This document shows positions 35,872 through 48,417 of a DNA stretch of 64,000 nucleotides, one piece after another; position 1 is the stretch's first letter, and each line of letters begins with the position of its first letter. A model generated the notes under the pieces. It did not search any database and was not told the origin of the DNA. It saw only the letters and a program-made list of their open reading frames with translations. This DNA is from Xylaria sp. FL1777 (Eukaryota > Ascomycota > Sordariomycetes > Xylariales > Xylariaceae): assembly GCA_022578965.1 (NCBI GenBank), contig MU400621.1:62001-126000 (forward strand), in the 5' to 3' direction. Both the position numbers and the translations under genes were made by a program.

Positions 35872-37999
35872 CTACCACGCTGCCCGGCTGATTCGCTTCA
35901 CTGCTGACTGGTTGTCTGCCATCAGCGCCGTGTACTCGGCCCTCTTTCGAATCAGGAATGCGAGTGAGAGCATATAATCCGTCCTGTACTGGCCCGAAGA
36001 AACATGCATCAAGGGCTTCAACACGACATCGGCAAGTCTCTCGGCCGTCATTTCATTCTGCTCTTCTGCCACGGCAATATCCGCCCAGAGATTCAAGAGC
36101 AGTTTGAACAAGCTTCGGCTCGGCCCCCTCAGCCCACTGAGCGCCTCTTCCCAAAAATCGATACATTGATCGAGTCGCGTGGCATGCGACCCCGACAGTG
36201 TTGCCTGTCGCGAGAGCGAGATCCATCGCTTAGCCAGCGATTCTGGAATCAGGGGCCGAGGCAGCTGCGAAAGATAGAGCATGATGAGGTCGGCTGCATC
36301 GTACACTGTGTAGTTCGCGAAGCTGACGTCTTCCCCGTACGTGGGCCCCTTGCTAAAAATCTCCTTGAGTTTCGAAACCCTGAATATATCGCCGGGTTCG
36401 GCAAAGATATCAGGCGCTGCCACTGCCTCATGCTTCAGGAAGAAGCAGCACTTTTGCATGCATAGAGGGAAGTCCCGTCGTGATGATCCGCCCTTGTCCC
36501 CGTGGTGGGTTTTTGATACGCCTTTGGCAACTTGCATGCTCTTTTGAAGGGACACGCCAAAAACAGCTCTTGATTCGGGTCCTTCTACTTCTTCCAGTTG
36601 CTCTGTATTCCACAACGGCAATTTTTTGATAGAAATCGAAAGTCTCCGGCTGCTCCGTCTCACCAGGCTTGCCTGGACGATGGGCGTCGTTGGTCTAGAA
36701 TCGGCTGGTGCGCTTGTGGAGGAGCTCGTCGATTGCGTGGGGGGCCTGATTTCGGGTACGGAACTCTTAAAGGGAGAAAGAAATCTCCCAAGTCCCCTGC
36801 CTTTAGTAGACATGATCGACGGTGTGACTTTTTGCCCGTCAGAAGTGATCTCGGTGAAAACTCCATACGGATTGGTCGGTAAGTCTGACTCGTTTTCAAA
36901 TGGTGAAGTCATCTTCCTTCGTGCCATCTCTAACCTCTTCCAATCCTTTGGCGGGGGAGTAGGTGCTCGACTAGGTATGTTGATTCTAGAGTCCATCGTC
37001 TCGTCAATAGGCGAAACTTCCTCATCTATTCGTTCCTCCAGTCGACCTGGTGCCCAGGAGGTTGGTTCGAGGTCGACGTCGACGTCAATTGCGCTATCCG
37101 GCGCATCTCCTATGTAGGCTCCAAACATTTGCTTCTCGCCTAGAAATGCACCCGGTTGCATTTCTCTTTTTATTTGCTTATTGTTCTGACTGGGCTGCGA
37201 CTCCGCTTCCCGTTCCGTCTCTTTGCGGCGGATTATTGCCTCGGCGTAGAGCTTTAGATGGCCGATATATCCGTGGAGACTGAAATGTGACGGCGACTCC
37301 TCAAATTCACCGGGTAGTCGCGTACAAAGTTGACCCATCTGAATCAGAATTTTCGAAATGTCCGTCATTACTTCATTATCGGCCTGACGCCTATTCATTG
37401 CCGGTTCCTTGCTGTGTGTTTTATCGAATGTTGAATCTCGAATCGTTGTTCTAGCAATAGTGAGTCTTATTACAGGTTTACCAGTTGAACAAGGAAACAT
37501 ACGCTTCGACTAAGTCAAGCGCCAGCCCGATTGCTGCTCTGTTTGCTTCTAAAGCTGTTCGGAAGGTTGCAGTCTCCGTCATTCCCACGTTGAGCCATTG
37601 CGCTCGTTTCTGCTGCTTAGATAGTTCCGGGTCGTCTAGAATGGAGACAGACTCGTCAACCTTATCAACGACTGAAGAGCAGTGCTTAATAATAGCCGGG
37701 GTGTGTTGAGCAAGTTCTAGGGGAAACGAGGCTGTGTCTTCCTTCAATAAGCCAAGCACAGTCTGTAGCGAGTGCAATTCTCGCGAAACAGCATCGACAT
37801 CTGACCGAGCCTCGCGAACATGACGCACAAAGCCGGTCAAGGCTGAGAGAAGCTTGGCAATTCTACCGTCAAGTGCGACGCAGTCGGCGTTGATAGATCT
37901 TTCAATCATCCATGTCAGCGTCGCCGAAGCTCGAAAGAATTCCTTTTCATGATCACAAGTAGGGGAGTTCTCGGGAGAGGACACCCACATTGAGTCCAT
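35872..37999 (-). CDS. RhoGAP-domain protein with a fungal STAND/HeLo-like N-terminal domain
   Basis: Predicted 691 aa. Exons 37999-37503 and 37450-35872, intron with GTATGT donor, phase-matched. The N-terminal 160 residues form amphipathic helices (VREARSDVDAVSRELHSLQT..KHCSSVVDKVDESVSIL) resembling the fungal N-terminal domain found at the head of STAND/NLR proteins and in the PigL family. A disordered middle carries PSRAPTPPPKDW. The C-terminus is a RhoGAP-like domain: FGVSLQKSM, FPLCMQKCCFFLKHEAVAAP, IFRVSKLKEIFSKGP (arginine finger expected at R of IFRVS), AADLIMLYLSQLPRPLIPES, SLFKLLLNLWADIA, TAERLADVVLKPLM. It probably acts on a Rho-family GTPase. The start is uncertain: the frame is open upstream of the chosen ATG, and an exon beginning at an ATG near 38131 (MSESLLT) could be spliced on in phase. 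Confidence 0.78.
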
Positions 38000-40900
38000 G
38001 TCGGTAATAACTAAAGTCACCTCGTATGAACTGTTTTTCTCGTCGAAAGCAACGTCCCGACTTTTTAAAGGTAGGGGACAAGAAGTCACGGCGCTGACGA
38101 ATCGGTACAAGTGAGAAGAGACTCTGACATTATCTCCTATAACCTTACCCAGTTTGACACGAGACTAGTGAGTTGAGACTTAAAGGATTAGGGTTAATTA
38201 GTGTAGACGCGAAGGACGCTGTCATTCTATTTAAGAGCAGGCATGATGGTTGATAAACGGTAAGGATAAGGATAGGTAGGTAATCGTCAACGGCAACATC
38301 AAGATGACAGACCTTACGCGGTATGCACGAGCGGGGGAGCACTCAGGGGTACCCATCAAGGCAACAAGCATGCATCCATGATCTCTGTACGCAGTATCCT
38401 GACAGTGCCCCCGCACCAAGGGTGTGCCCTCGAGGTCATTTGATGTCTCCACGTCCGGGAATCTATCTACTACATGTACGTATGTACCGTACCCTCCCTT
38501 GAGTTCTCCAAGCGCCAATTGGTGTTGTAATGGATCGTGAAAAGCAATGAGATGGTATTTTATCTCTAATGCCGAAGGCGACATTAAACCAGGTAGTAGT
38601 GAATAGAAGATCAACGAGGTACCATGAACCGTCCAAGCGAGAATGGAGCCAATCCTTGCGAACTCCAGGATAGCCGACCGTCCCTGGTGTCCGTCGTGTC
38701 CGTCTACTACAATATATCCTTCGGAATCTAGCCCTTCAGCAGACCAAGCCATGGCCCGGTAGGCAGGAAGAGGAGAAACCCCTGACGCACTGCCCTGCAT
38801 GACTAAGTTACTTAGTGTATGCACACTTAAGTGGGCAAGTGAGCCGCCTGCTCTCGGAGAGATTCTAGCGCCCAAAGAAGAGAACCAACTACCTTACTGA
38901 GTATGTACAATCCGACAAGTCGCCATTGTAGCGTCGCACTACTCATGCGCTGTTGCTCTATCAGCAAGCGAACATTGGGTGCCAAACCTGATTCTGCTCA
39001 AACGCAAGACGATGTTGCAATATCCCTGCAGTCCAGTTCAGCTTGCCAGAGCCTCGGCCGGCCGAGACACTCCTTTCCACGTTGTTGTGGCACCTCTGTG
39101 TGTCTGCTCGGTATGTACTTACTCTATGTGGTTTATGAAATGGTCCGAGCAGTTGTAATAATCCCACCCACCATCAATTATCGATACTCGCCTCTTGCAG
39201 AAAGAGGAAAACCAACTACCTAGCGCACGTTGTTTCGTGGCGTAGCATCCGCATCTATACTCCGTAGTAAGTCCGTTACCGTTCCCTCTGCACGAATTGT
39301 ATGGGATACACTACCTATACTACATGTAGGTACGCAGTATGCATATGAGTAGATAGGATATACCGGTTTGAACATCAACTGGGCCCCGGCATATCGGCCA
39401 GTATCGTCAGGGAGGGTATATCACCTGGATCCTTTTGGCCCTCTGCCCCCAAGAACAGGAGCGATCATACCTTACAATGCGTACACTACACAGTCCCTAG
39501 TCTACATGTAGACTAGGCTACTTGGGCGGGGAGGCCGTCTTCTTGCGGCGGATGGGGACCCCAGAAGTAGTAACTACTGTACACTACGTATAGGAATTTT
39601 TCACACATGCCTATTCCATCTATGAATAAGCATACATAATACATATCTGTTCATCAACCCAACCTATATCTTATTTGTTGCTTTTAATTTTTAATAGTTG
39701 TTAAAGCTTGTTAAGTGCTCGGATAATCTTTATAAACTAAAGTATCTTTTTAACAATTCTCTCATAGTTTGTTTACACTACGAGGCAATTAACCATTATC
39801 TTGATACACCTATTGACTCACTGTGATTTACATATACAGTAGGTAGGTAGTTTACATAAAGTACATATGGGTTATGTAGTTCTACGGCACATTTAGTATG
39901 CTTACCATACTACGTAGATTAGGTTAGTGTAGATTTTTACCATAACCCTATCTATCCATGCTCTTCAAGACTCATATCTTCCGTTTCCAGCCTCTCCTCC
40001 CAGAACGATATTCTTCCAACATTTGCTATAAGGAGTACTACTCAATCGGCAGGCTACGTTCACCCGACAAGTCGAGATTATTAGAGTACCAAGTCGAGAG
40101 GATTTGTCATTCAATCACTCCTCAACTGTGCTGCGTAATTGATACTGGCCCAGGGCCCTGGTTTAGAAGTGGATAGATAATTTCTCAAACATCGCCTATA
40201 CTAACTACTTACTGCGTATGTCAGAGACCCTCCCTTACCCTAAAGGGAAATTAGAATCGCTTAGCGTGAAGAAAATATCATCGCCTCCGAGCTTCTAGTA
40301 TACCTATACCTACTGCGTAAAAAAAAAAAAAAAAAAGGTATCACAGATCTGTCCACTTTCAAAGACGTCTTTTTTTCGATGGTTGTTTTTTGCACGTAAT
40401 TCCATCTCCTAGGGTTTAGGATTACCGGTACTTAAGGCTGTTTCACTGCCCTTGCTTTCCTCATACGCAGTACTGGTTCTGCTATAGGTTCATATAGTAT
40501 ACTACAAGCTCGATGCGTACTAGAAAGCCTGACCTCTCGGCCGAATGTGCTTGGGCCATATGTTTCACATCGATGTCGGTGCCAAATAACGCGAGGAACT
40601 AAAACTGCATAACAGCAATTCGGCAGCTAGTGATGCTATGCTAGAACTCTCGAGGTAATTATTTTTATGACGCACGTCTTAAACTGCTTACGCGTATGTA
40701 CTTGAGATCACCGACTGCATCGCCCCTTTCATATACTATATAACTAAGCAGTAAGGATATGTTAATTGAACAGATGTCGAAACCTTATCTAGCTTAACCG
40801 AATCCGTCAAAATTCTACGGTGACCGCATATCACACATACCCGGCGGATCGGGCAAAATTATGCTACTGCGTAGAGCTATTTCCTCCGTGCTCCCGCTCT

Positions 40901-43900
40901 TCCACAGTAATATATATTCCAGTAAAGTCTTGTTGTACCAGAGCTATTCTACCAATGCTAATCATCCGATATATGTTTACGGGACTCTTGAGAGAAGACT
41001 ATATTTACACCTATACTAGTAGTCATTTAGCTACTGCCTCTGGAATTCCGCCGAGTAAGGTCGGAATGAATTCGTAGAAGGTTGAGTTATACTACGTTCA
41101 AGCCTAAATAGTATACATGAAAAGGCCTGTCCGTCACGTTTGGATACTATAAGGTCACCCACCCTGCTCAATTATATAATTTCCACGCAAGAAGACGTTT
41201 CCATGCTACACTTGGACCTTAGCTTCTGCAGCGAGATGCAAAAGAGAACCAAACAAGTACGGGTACGCATAACCAAAAACTCGTACATACATCCTGCGTA
41301 TACTTACTTATGAGTACCCATGTATACCGCCAAGCTTTCTGGAACCAGTGTACACGTGTAAGTCATTGGAGGATGGCAGCTCGACAAATCTTCCAGTACA
41401 TGTATACAACGTAGTATTTCCGATCTTGTCTGCGCGGCCGGACCAGGCTTAGTTAAAAGTACGCTCAGACCTTCGGCCCATCGTCTACTCCATACTCAGG
41501 AACAGCTCAGCTACCACATGCGGAAGACTTAACCAATCGGCAATTGGCCTTTCACGTTGTGGTGTCTCGGTTGGCTAGTCCTGAAACAAGCTATGACTAG
41601 GATCCAAAGTGCGGAGGCGAGACGACAGTTGATAAGCATAAGCCCAAGATTTTCATTTATCTCAAGGCGTTGTATCGACGGGATGCAGCATTTTGGATGA
41701 AAGAGTCTTTTTGGCTATCATCACCCTACACGCATGCAGGTATCTCTCTGTTTTGTTTAAACTCGCCGTTGGAGTATGATGCAAGCTACCTAGAATCAGA
41801 GTGATATCGACGATCAGCTTCGCCATACGCGATCATAACCCTACCATCACAGGCCCCGGTAAATTGTACATAACCAAGGTCGTATATTTAGTCGGTGTTC
41901 ATGTTACTCTTGAGAAGTGTTCAAAGGTGACATGCTAATAAACTACCGCTCGTTGTTAATAATTTAATATATGGCCAGGAGACGCCATATACAAACCGCG
42001 AATTAAGACATGCGAGAATACCCTTTTAACGCTCACTGTATTACTGGGTAGCGCTCCGTTGCTCGTGGCGGGTTTGGCATAGTCATGTGCGGCTCATCAA
42101 CTTATCCGGAGTGGAAGCTTCGTAGGAGCTCTTAATCTCGTGTCAATAATTGAAGCGGTACCTAGGTAGGTTTAAGGTTCAGGTAATTCGTATGCTATAA
42201 TATCGTAATCAGACGCACTATTATCAGAAATTAGAGCACTAATAGAATGAAAGTCTCAACTAGATACAGAACCATTTGCCCATGATATGAACTAGAATCA
42301 CTTAACACCAAAGTTTAGCCCTGTGCTAACATGGGCCACAATGACGGATGAAAAAGGGCTGGAAGTAAAGAACGTAGACTACCCCTACTATGCCCCAAAA
42401 GCATGAGAGAATAGGATGTCCTGCAAAATCAAGAACACTTGGAAGAGCTTTACCACTAGTTCAGGGCGTTCATGAAAAGCCTACCTTGTGGCAATAACCC
42501 AACTTATAGCGCCAGGACACTCTGAGACTGTTAACTCTGCTAATCACCTTAACCTTATGCCACTTCCGGAAGGTTTTTTATAGCATAAGATCGAAGACAC
42601 TCTATCCTCTTTACACGAAGGATAGAGCGCCAAATATCTTTTGCAGAAGACCTGAGAGAACCAGTAGTTCAGAGTCACGAACTATTCTCATGTAAAGATA
42701 TTCCCCGTACGATAACCTTGGTAACTAATTTCCATCATTGTTTCCGGCGTCTTCTCGTTTCTTGCCTGGACGTATGTTACTATGGCCCGGAAATATTCCC
42801 AGTTGCATTAGCAATAGCGTATGTCACAACGTTTATCTATGATTAAGGTTTTAATCACTAATAATGCCATATGTCGTGCATGATATCTATTCCCATTTAT
42901 GCACTTTCCTTCCACAATTTAGTTGTTTTGTAGACCGAGCCTTTCGTCACCCTGTATTATAGGTACCGAAGACATTCTTCAAGGGTCCCGGTCTACACCC
43001 CTCGAGAATCTACACGGCTAGTTACGGAACTACTGGAGCTTCTAGGGAATGACGGGGGACAGCATGTAAGAATACCTACCTAAGTGCCTACGCCCTACCG
43101 TGACTGCTATACTGAGTACTTGTCGCGCAAAACGACGCCGTTGTTGCGGAATTGACAACAACGGTATTTATACCCACTAACGTGACAGTACTCCATCCCT
43201 TTCATACAATATATATCCACCTATGTTACCGCGGACCACAAACTACGACCACTGCACAATAACAACCCTTGATCTTATTTTACGAGGCCAAATTGAAGTA
43301 AGGTAGCGAGCGAAGTATACTTCAGTTAACCCCAAACTAATCGAATTATCACATTTACTTCAACCTCTTTCCCTTGATGTCTCCAGGCCAAAACATCGAC
43401 GAACTGATATTAGCACCATAGAAAACTAGTACCCTTGAGCATTTGAGCAAAATGCAGCAGAGGGAAATTTCTTGCTGCTCTCTTGACGATAATGGGCACC
43501 AAACTTGTTACCTTTGTATGGGATTTAACGGGAAGTTTTGATGGAATCGAAGTATTTAATCAGCTGTTCTCACTTCGGCTCGTTAAGAACAAAGCAGCAA
43601 TTTAAAGAGGGCAAACGGTAAGGGAAGCCACTTACATGAACGAGACTGTCATTCCAATGCAATGGGATTCATAGGAGCCTCACTATAGACTAATATTGAG
43701 GCATCGTCATATGGCTGGATTCTAGGAAAGATATGTTCTTGACGTGGGGACTAATAACACGGGCTGAAACTCGATGGTTATTTTCATTGTGACACTGAAT
43801 CCGTGAAAGGTCTGCATGGTGTTTTACTATACAACAGCAAAATAGAGTTGAGTTTAACTATAATATAATTATCATCACCTGCTACTGTCTGTTTGAAACC

Positions 43901-44739
43901 CCAGTATAATAAGGATGGCTTGCGTTGACGAGATCATTTCAGTATTAAATGTTAGCTGTAAAAATATATGTGTAGTAATGGAGATCTTGCTATGTCGTTC
44001 CTGATATGAACACAAATAATCTTGACAAGTATTAATATGTCCTGTAACCTACATATCCTGAACTATCTAGTAGACGACCTTAGAGTGAGTCGGGTTAAGG
44101 AAAAACAGCAGCTAAGGCGAGTTAGTATTAAAGTTCGCCCGGTAACCCCCTTTCCATGCAGCACTCCTCTTAATGCTATTATTGTTTCGCGTTGATCTGT
44201 ATATGCCAAAGGGGAAAGGGGCAAGGGACAACCGATAAAGATGGAGGATCCTAAACGTACTTAACGCGGGCCAGTCGCAAAATCGCCCAGTTATGGATAC
44301 CAATGATCAAAATACCATCACTCTGGTTAGTGCTCTATCTAAATACAAAGTTGAGCCGCTACCGTGTGCTGTCGAATGATCTCCTTGATGTAGGCTAGGT
44401 ATTATCATTGACACCTACCTGATTGAAATATAGCAAGCTCTTATTCACGAGGAGTGCATGGTTAAGAACCTAGGCTATCCGTGGATAAATTCAATTTAAA
44501 TTATATCTCGGTTCATAATGCGATATTGTACATCCGTGGTCTATGCCGTAACTTTATCCTACACTCGGATGTTCTAATTGGGTAGCGTTAAAGGAATCCT
44601 ATAATTACACCACACTGTCCTGCTGCTATTTTCGAACCATGACCTATTGAGCTAGAAGCGATTAAGATCACCATATCTTTAAAGTAGAAGTTTGAGAAGC
44701 CTTGGCTCTTCGGCTGACGTGTCATGCCCTTCGCTCTCT
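38000..44739. other. 6.7-kb gene-poor, AT-rich region
   Basis: No convincing gene. From about 39.3 kb the DNA becomes visibly AT-rich and open frames fall below 90 codons on both strands for 5 kb. It holds the densest cluster of the TACTGCGTA/TACGCAGTA word (38388, 39331, 40210, 40311, 40464, 40865), an 18-A run at 40319-40336, one ACCTAGGT (42160) and a small hairpin (42600-42608 with 42619-42627, CTCTATCCT/AGGATAGAG). The 214-codon minus-strand frame at 38231-38875 is discussed under rejected items. Degenerate transposon relics are possible but cannot be named. Confidence 0.6.
40319..40336. repeat. poly-A run of 18
   Basis: Eighteen consecutive A immediately after a TACTGCGTA copy. No RNA gene or retroposon body was recognised upstream and no flanking target-site duplication is clear. 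Confidence 0.8.
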
Positions 44740-45545
44740 TCATTTTGAACCCGACTTAACTGTCGATCCTTTCAACTTGGCACCCACCAAGAGTTTTGCT
44801 GTGCCATCAGGAGCCTTGTTGCCATTAGGACTTCCCTTCTTCAACCAGCAGTTTCCGTAATTTGTCGGGATGTACTTCGTTTGGTTAGCCCCGAATGTAA
44901 GCGCGGTGCATTCATCCTCTCCGCTGAAATGATTATGTGCCGCGCAAGCTTGTAAGCAATCGTGAAAAGAATAGGCAATAACGGCACCGAAATCGGAACC
45001 AGTATAATCTACGCCGCATGCGGGCGTGAAGACCCATGAATCTGCGCCTAATGATATGGCGATGTCATTGGTGAGGCCTGGGCAGTCTAACTTCACAACT
45101 CCTGTCGGAACAACTAAAGGTCCTGTTGTTGAAGTGGCTGGCTCGGCCGTAGCGGCAGGTGCTGTTACTGTCGTCGTTACGACGGTCAGCTCGTCGGTAT
45201 TATTGCTCGTGCACGTACTATTGAAAAGCAAGGAGTCGGTCAGCAGTCTGTTCCTGAAATGATCTACTTTGCTCAAGATGGCTAAACGAACTTCTTTGCG
45301 TTCTGGACTGCTAGCGAACCACCAACACCACCGCCAACAGCGGCGGCAATAACGACCGCAACGAGCGCGATGGAGAGCAAAAAAGTCGCTCGCCTCACGC
45401 CGCAGATAGTTTTTTCTCGGATGGGAGTAAAAAATGGCGGCCCTCGGGCCCAGGTTTTCGTCGGTTCGGGGGCCACCTCCAAGCCAGGTTGCACTGGATT
45501 GACGATCTCCTTGTAGGAATCTAAAGGCATCTGCTGCGGGTTCAT
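44740..45545 (-). CDS. single-pass membrane protein with Cys-rich PAN/apple-like ectodomain
   Basis: Predicted 243 aa. Exons 45545-45292 and 45217-44740; the 74-nt intron (GTTCGT donor, CTGAC branch site, pyrimidine tract, CAATAG acceptor) is needed to join the two frames in phase. The N-terminal cytosolic part (MNPQQMPLDSYKEIV..KTICGVRR) leads to a transmembrane helix at about 54-80 (TFLLSIALVAVVIAAAVGGG) with positive charges before it, so the C-terminus should be outside. A Thr/Ala/Val-rich stalk (VVTTTVTAPAATAEPATSTT) is followed by a Cys-containing domain: VKLDCPGL, WVFTPACGVDYTGSD, FHDCLQACAAHN, DECTALTFGANQT, YGNCWLKKG. This matches the PAN/apple-like fold that is common as expanded families of surface proteins in plant-associated fungi. 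Ligand unknown. It stands alone in a gene-poor region. Confidence 0.8.
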
Positions 45546-47974
45546 GGCGAAGAAGCTTTGGGCAGCATCGAGCGACGGGCAGATAGACGCGCACCTAATT
45601 GCTGACGAGTGTTTGTCCTCCGGAATTTATTAACGATCAGATTGAGTGGATTGGTGATGTCAAAACCCTCCCCGCCAGGGCGAATCTCTTGCGGTATTAC
45701 ACTGTTGTCGACAGAATCATGTACTTCGCATATCGAGTCTAATGGAGGTCTTCCCAAACAGCAAAGCTGACGGAATTACAATGCACGGCTAATTCTTATT
45801 CATTTGGGCGATTCAGCATTCAGCGAACCAGTTGTTTCAGACACAAATCCTTCCAGTACTTAGCCATCTCGCCTCTCTTTCCGACCTAGTTTCGCGTTGG
45901 AAAGCCTCTGGGCTCGTTGCATCATCCTACATTAAGTCCCTTTAGTCGGGGGCTATTTCGCCTACGCAGTAAGATTTCAATGGGGTCTTTAAGTGAGCTC
46001 ACTTGGACTTCAATCATCTAAAATTAGTAGATAGGTAATCTTTTACTTAGGCTTCAGGCCTTGGCAAATCCCAAGCCCCCTAGCTAGGTATGGCCTGTTG
46101 TGTTGGGGGCCATTTCTTGGAATAGGTTGGATCTTTAACGCCGTATCTTGCTATATTTAAAACCAGTGAACTACATATAAATATATAAAATAAGAGTGAT
46201 ATCATAAACCGTGTTGGATTTAGTGAATAGCTATCATTTTTCAAGGAGATGTATTTGCTTAGAAATGTTAAAGTGCTTTACTGTAAAGCAGCCGCCTTTA
46301 TTAGTATGAACGAGTACCTACTTACCTAGGTACCTACATAAGTATGCGGACTTAGCTAACATATACGTAGGACCTTTCATGGCTAATCGAGGTGGGATGT
46401 TTGAACACTTGCATGTCATGTAGATCTAACGTGATATTATGTTAATTGATCACATTTAACTTTTATAGAACTAATTTAAGCACAAGTGGCCCTTAGCCTG
46501 CAACATATGCCAATAAGACAGCGAGGAGAAAAAGCTTTCATGAACACCTTTATACTTAATTATCTTTGATATATAACACAATCGTAATATGCTGTTTTAA
46601 AATGCTGGTTCACGTTGATATTATGTGTAGTGGGTTACATGATTATGTAATCGGGCATGCTACCTCAGCTTGAGTACTCACTTTACTGAGGGCCAAACGA
46701 AGCTATATATAGTGTAGTTTGCGGTGCATAGGTAGAGATTAAAGCTTGTAGTACACCAGGAAAAAACATTAATAGACGTGCTTGATATATTATACAGCTA
46801 ACTTACAAGACGCTTAGTTATAGACAATAACTCACCAGATTACCTCAAATATTTCCAGCTTTTGCTACCTAACTATGTAATGCAGCCCCCCCCCCACGTT
46901 ATCAGAAAGGTTACTCCTTAAAGGACTTGACTTGATCCCCACACATCACCTTTTGTATTTGAATCCCTATATGCATAGAACATATTATACCAACCGTTAT
47001 TATTTCTAAGGCTTTTAAAATCTGTATTATTTATTGTATCAAGGGATATGATATTCGCCGTTGTGTTCTCAGTAAACACACTCGGGTGGGCCTGCAGGTA
47101 GGAGACGAGGTAAAGGAGCGCCTTGTGAAGTGAACGAGTGTGTCTGATCTCTTATCTCTTCATAAACAGAGCTATTGATTGAAAGTTGTCTATAGCTTTA
47201 AAAAATAGAATTTAACTCTCAAGTTATCGGCATGATATCACCTCATTGTACACTAGTAGAAGACAGAATACAGTACAGTATACTAGACAAGTCCGAACTC
47301 AGAGATACTTTCTAAGTCCATAGTAGGAAGGGCAAAGCAAGGCTAGACATACTATCTCCTGTCAGCCAATATTCCAATTTGATGACACACATATACTTGA
47401 GCAAGACGAGATCTCATAAGTAGGTTGCCGATTATGTGGTTATATCGGAGCAATCTGTACGATTTCCTTACCTGGATGGGGTGGCCGAAAACGATCTCGA
47501 AATGTCTCACTGCTAAGCAGGTTCACCACCACAACTTAGCGGATAACTTAGCGGACAGCTGCAGCGGCTCGGGAACTTAGAAAAGGAAAGAAGCCCAAGA
47601 CTCGATGAAAATGGCATACATGCCGAAGTGTATTCTGGTATACATGTAGAAGAACCAAAACCCACCCCTGAGAACCAGAAACGCCACCATCAACTGCACA
47701 CTATACCAAGGGGGTGCCACATCAATAGGACTCCGGCGGGGAGCCGAGACGCAGTAATCTTTTGGAATATATCTACCTACCTAGTACACTAGTATAGCAT
47801 AGAACGATTTATACTAGATCGGCTGCGGACTTAGTGGGGGTAAACCTATAAAACTAGAATTAAGCGAATCGGAAGCCGTCACACGAGCATGGGGCTCGCC
47901 AATCTCTTGTTCTCATAGCTGTTAAGCAAACTGGGATGATATATATACTAGTGTAGAAGATAGGTTGTATATAT
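45546..47974. other. AT-rich intergenic region upstream of the PAN-type gene
   Basis: No gene supported over 2.4 kb. An 8-codon upstream frame (45568 to 45542) overlaps the PAN-gene start. One TACGCAGTA (45963), one ACCTAGGT (46324) and a C-run near 46886-46896 are present. Otherwise only AT-rich DNA is visible. Confidence 0.55.
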
Positions 47975-47981
47975 CCCTGCG

Positions 47982-48020
47982 CAGAGCGGGTCCAAACAAA
48001 AATTTCACACGCCCTCAAAC
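47982..48020. repeat. left terminal inverted repeat of the MITE
   Basis: Inverted relative to 48372-48410. The shared core is GGGTCCAAACAAA, one variable base, ATTTCACAC, then CCCT. Confidence 0.85.
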
Positions 48021-48371
48021 CTACTATAAGAAGCCATTAACTTTACTAACTAATATCTTTAGCATATAAGACCTAAAAAATAAATAAAAAATTATTAAAA
48101 TAATCTTTAAAGAATTTCCTACAAGTTGATATATATAAAGACATATTATAAGTTATAAAACCTGTTTTATATTAATAGAAAAAAATAAGGCTATTTTCTT
48201 TTTTTTGTTAAACCTTTGAAATAAAATAACTAGTCTAGTTTGTTTCTTATAAAATTAAAAAAAATACGAGAGTAAATTTGAACTTTGACTCTACTATATT
48301 ACCCAGTTTTGTACTTTTCCGATTTTATCTGGTTGTTTTCTAAGCGGTTGAAGTGGTCAAGTTTTGGTGTA

Positions 48372-48410
48372 TTCAAGGGTGTGTGAAATCTTTGTTTGGA
48401 CCCCCCTCTG
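48372..48410. repeat. right terminal inverted repeat of the MITE
   Basis: Partner of the left repeat. On the + strand it reads AGGGTGTGTGAAATC, then TTTGTTTGGACC, and ends CTCTG next to the second CCCTGCG. Confidence 0.85.
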
Positions 48411-48417
48411 CCCTGCG

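Larger units (their letters stand above)
47975..48417. mobile_element. non-autonomous DNA transposon (MITE), hAT-like
   Basis: A 429-bp element at 47982-48410 bounded by inverted repeats of about 40 bp. The left end starts CAGAGCGGGTCCAAACAAAA and the right end, read inward, CAGAGGGGGGTCCAAACAAA; both continue with ATTTCACAC, differing by one indel and a few substitutions. A perfect 7-bp direct repeat CCCTGCG flanks it (47975-47981 and 48411-48417), consistent with a target-site duplication. The interior is strongly A/T-rich with no open frame. CAGAG..CTCTG termini and a 7-8-bp duplication fit the hAT superfamily, which usually makes 8-bp duplications; the class is therefore probable, not certain. 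Only one copy is present here. Confidence 0.85.

Noticed and set aside
38231..38875. 214-codon minus-strand open frame upstream of the second RhoGAP gene
   Set aside because: No known motif; it contains a TACGCAGTA copy and GTACC-type intergenic words inside it, which are otherwise absent from genes here. Kept only as a weak possibility.
40200..40336. Possible SINE with an A-tail
   Set aside because: No pol III promoter boxes or target-site duplication could be found around the 18-A run.
44615..44660. tRNA-like words on the minus strand (TAGCTCAATAGG and GGTTCGAA)
   Set aside because: The A-box-like and B-box-like words are far too close for a tRNA and no acceptor stem or anticodon arm can be folded.
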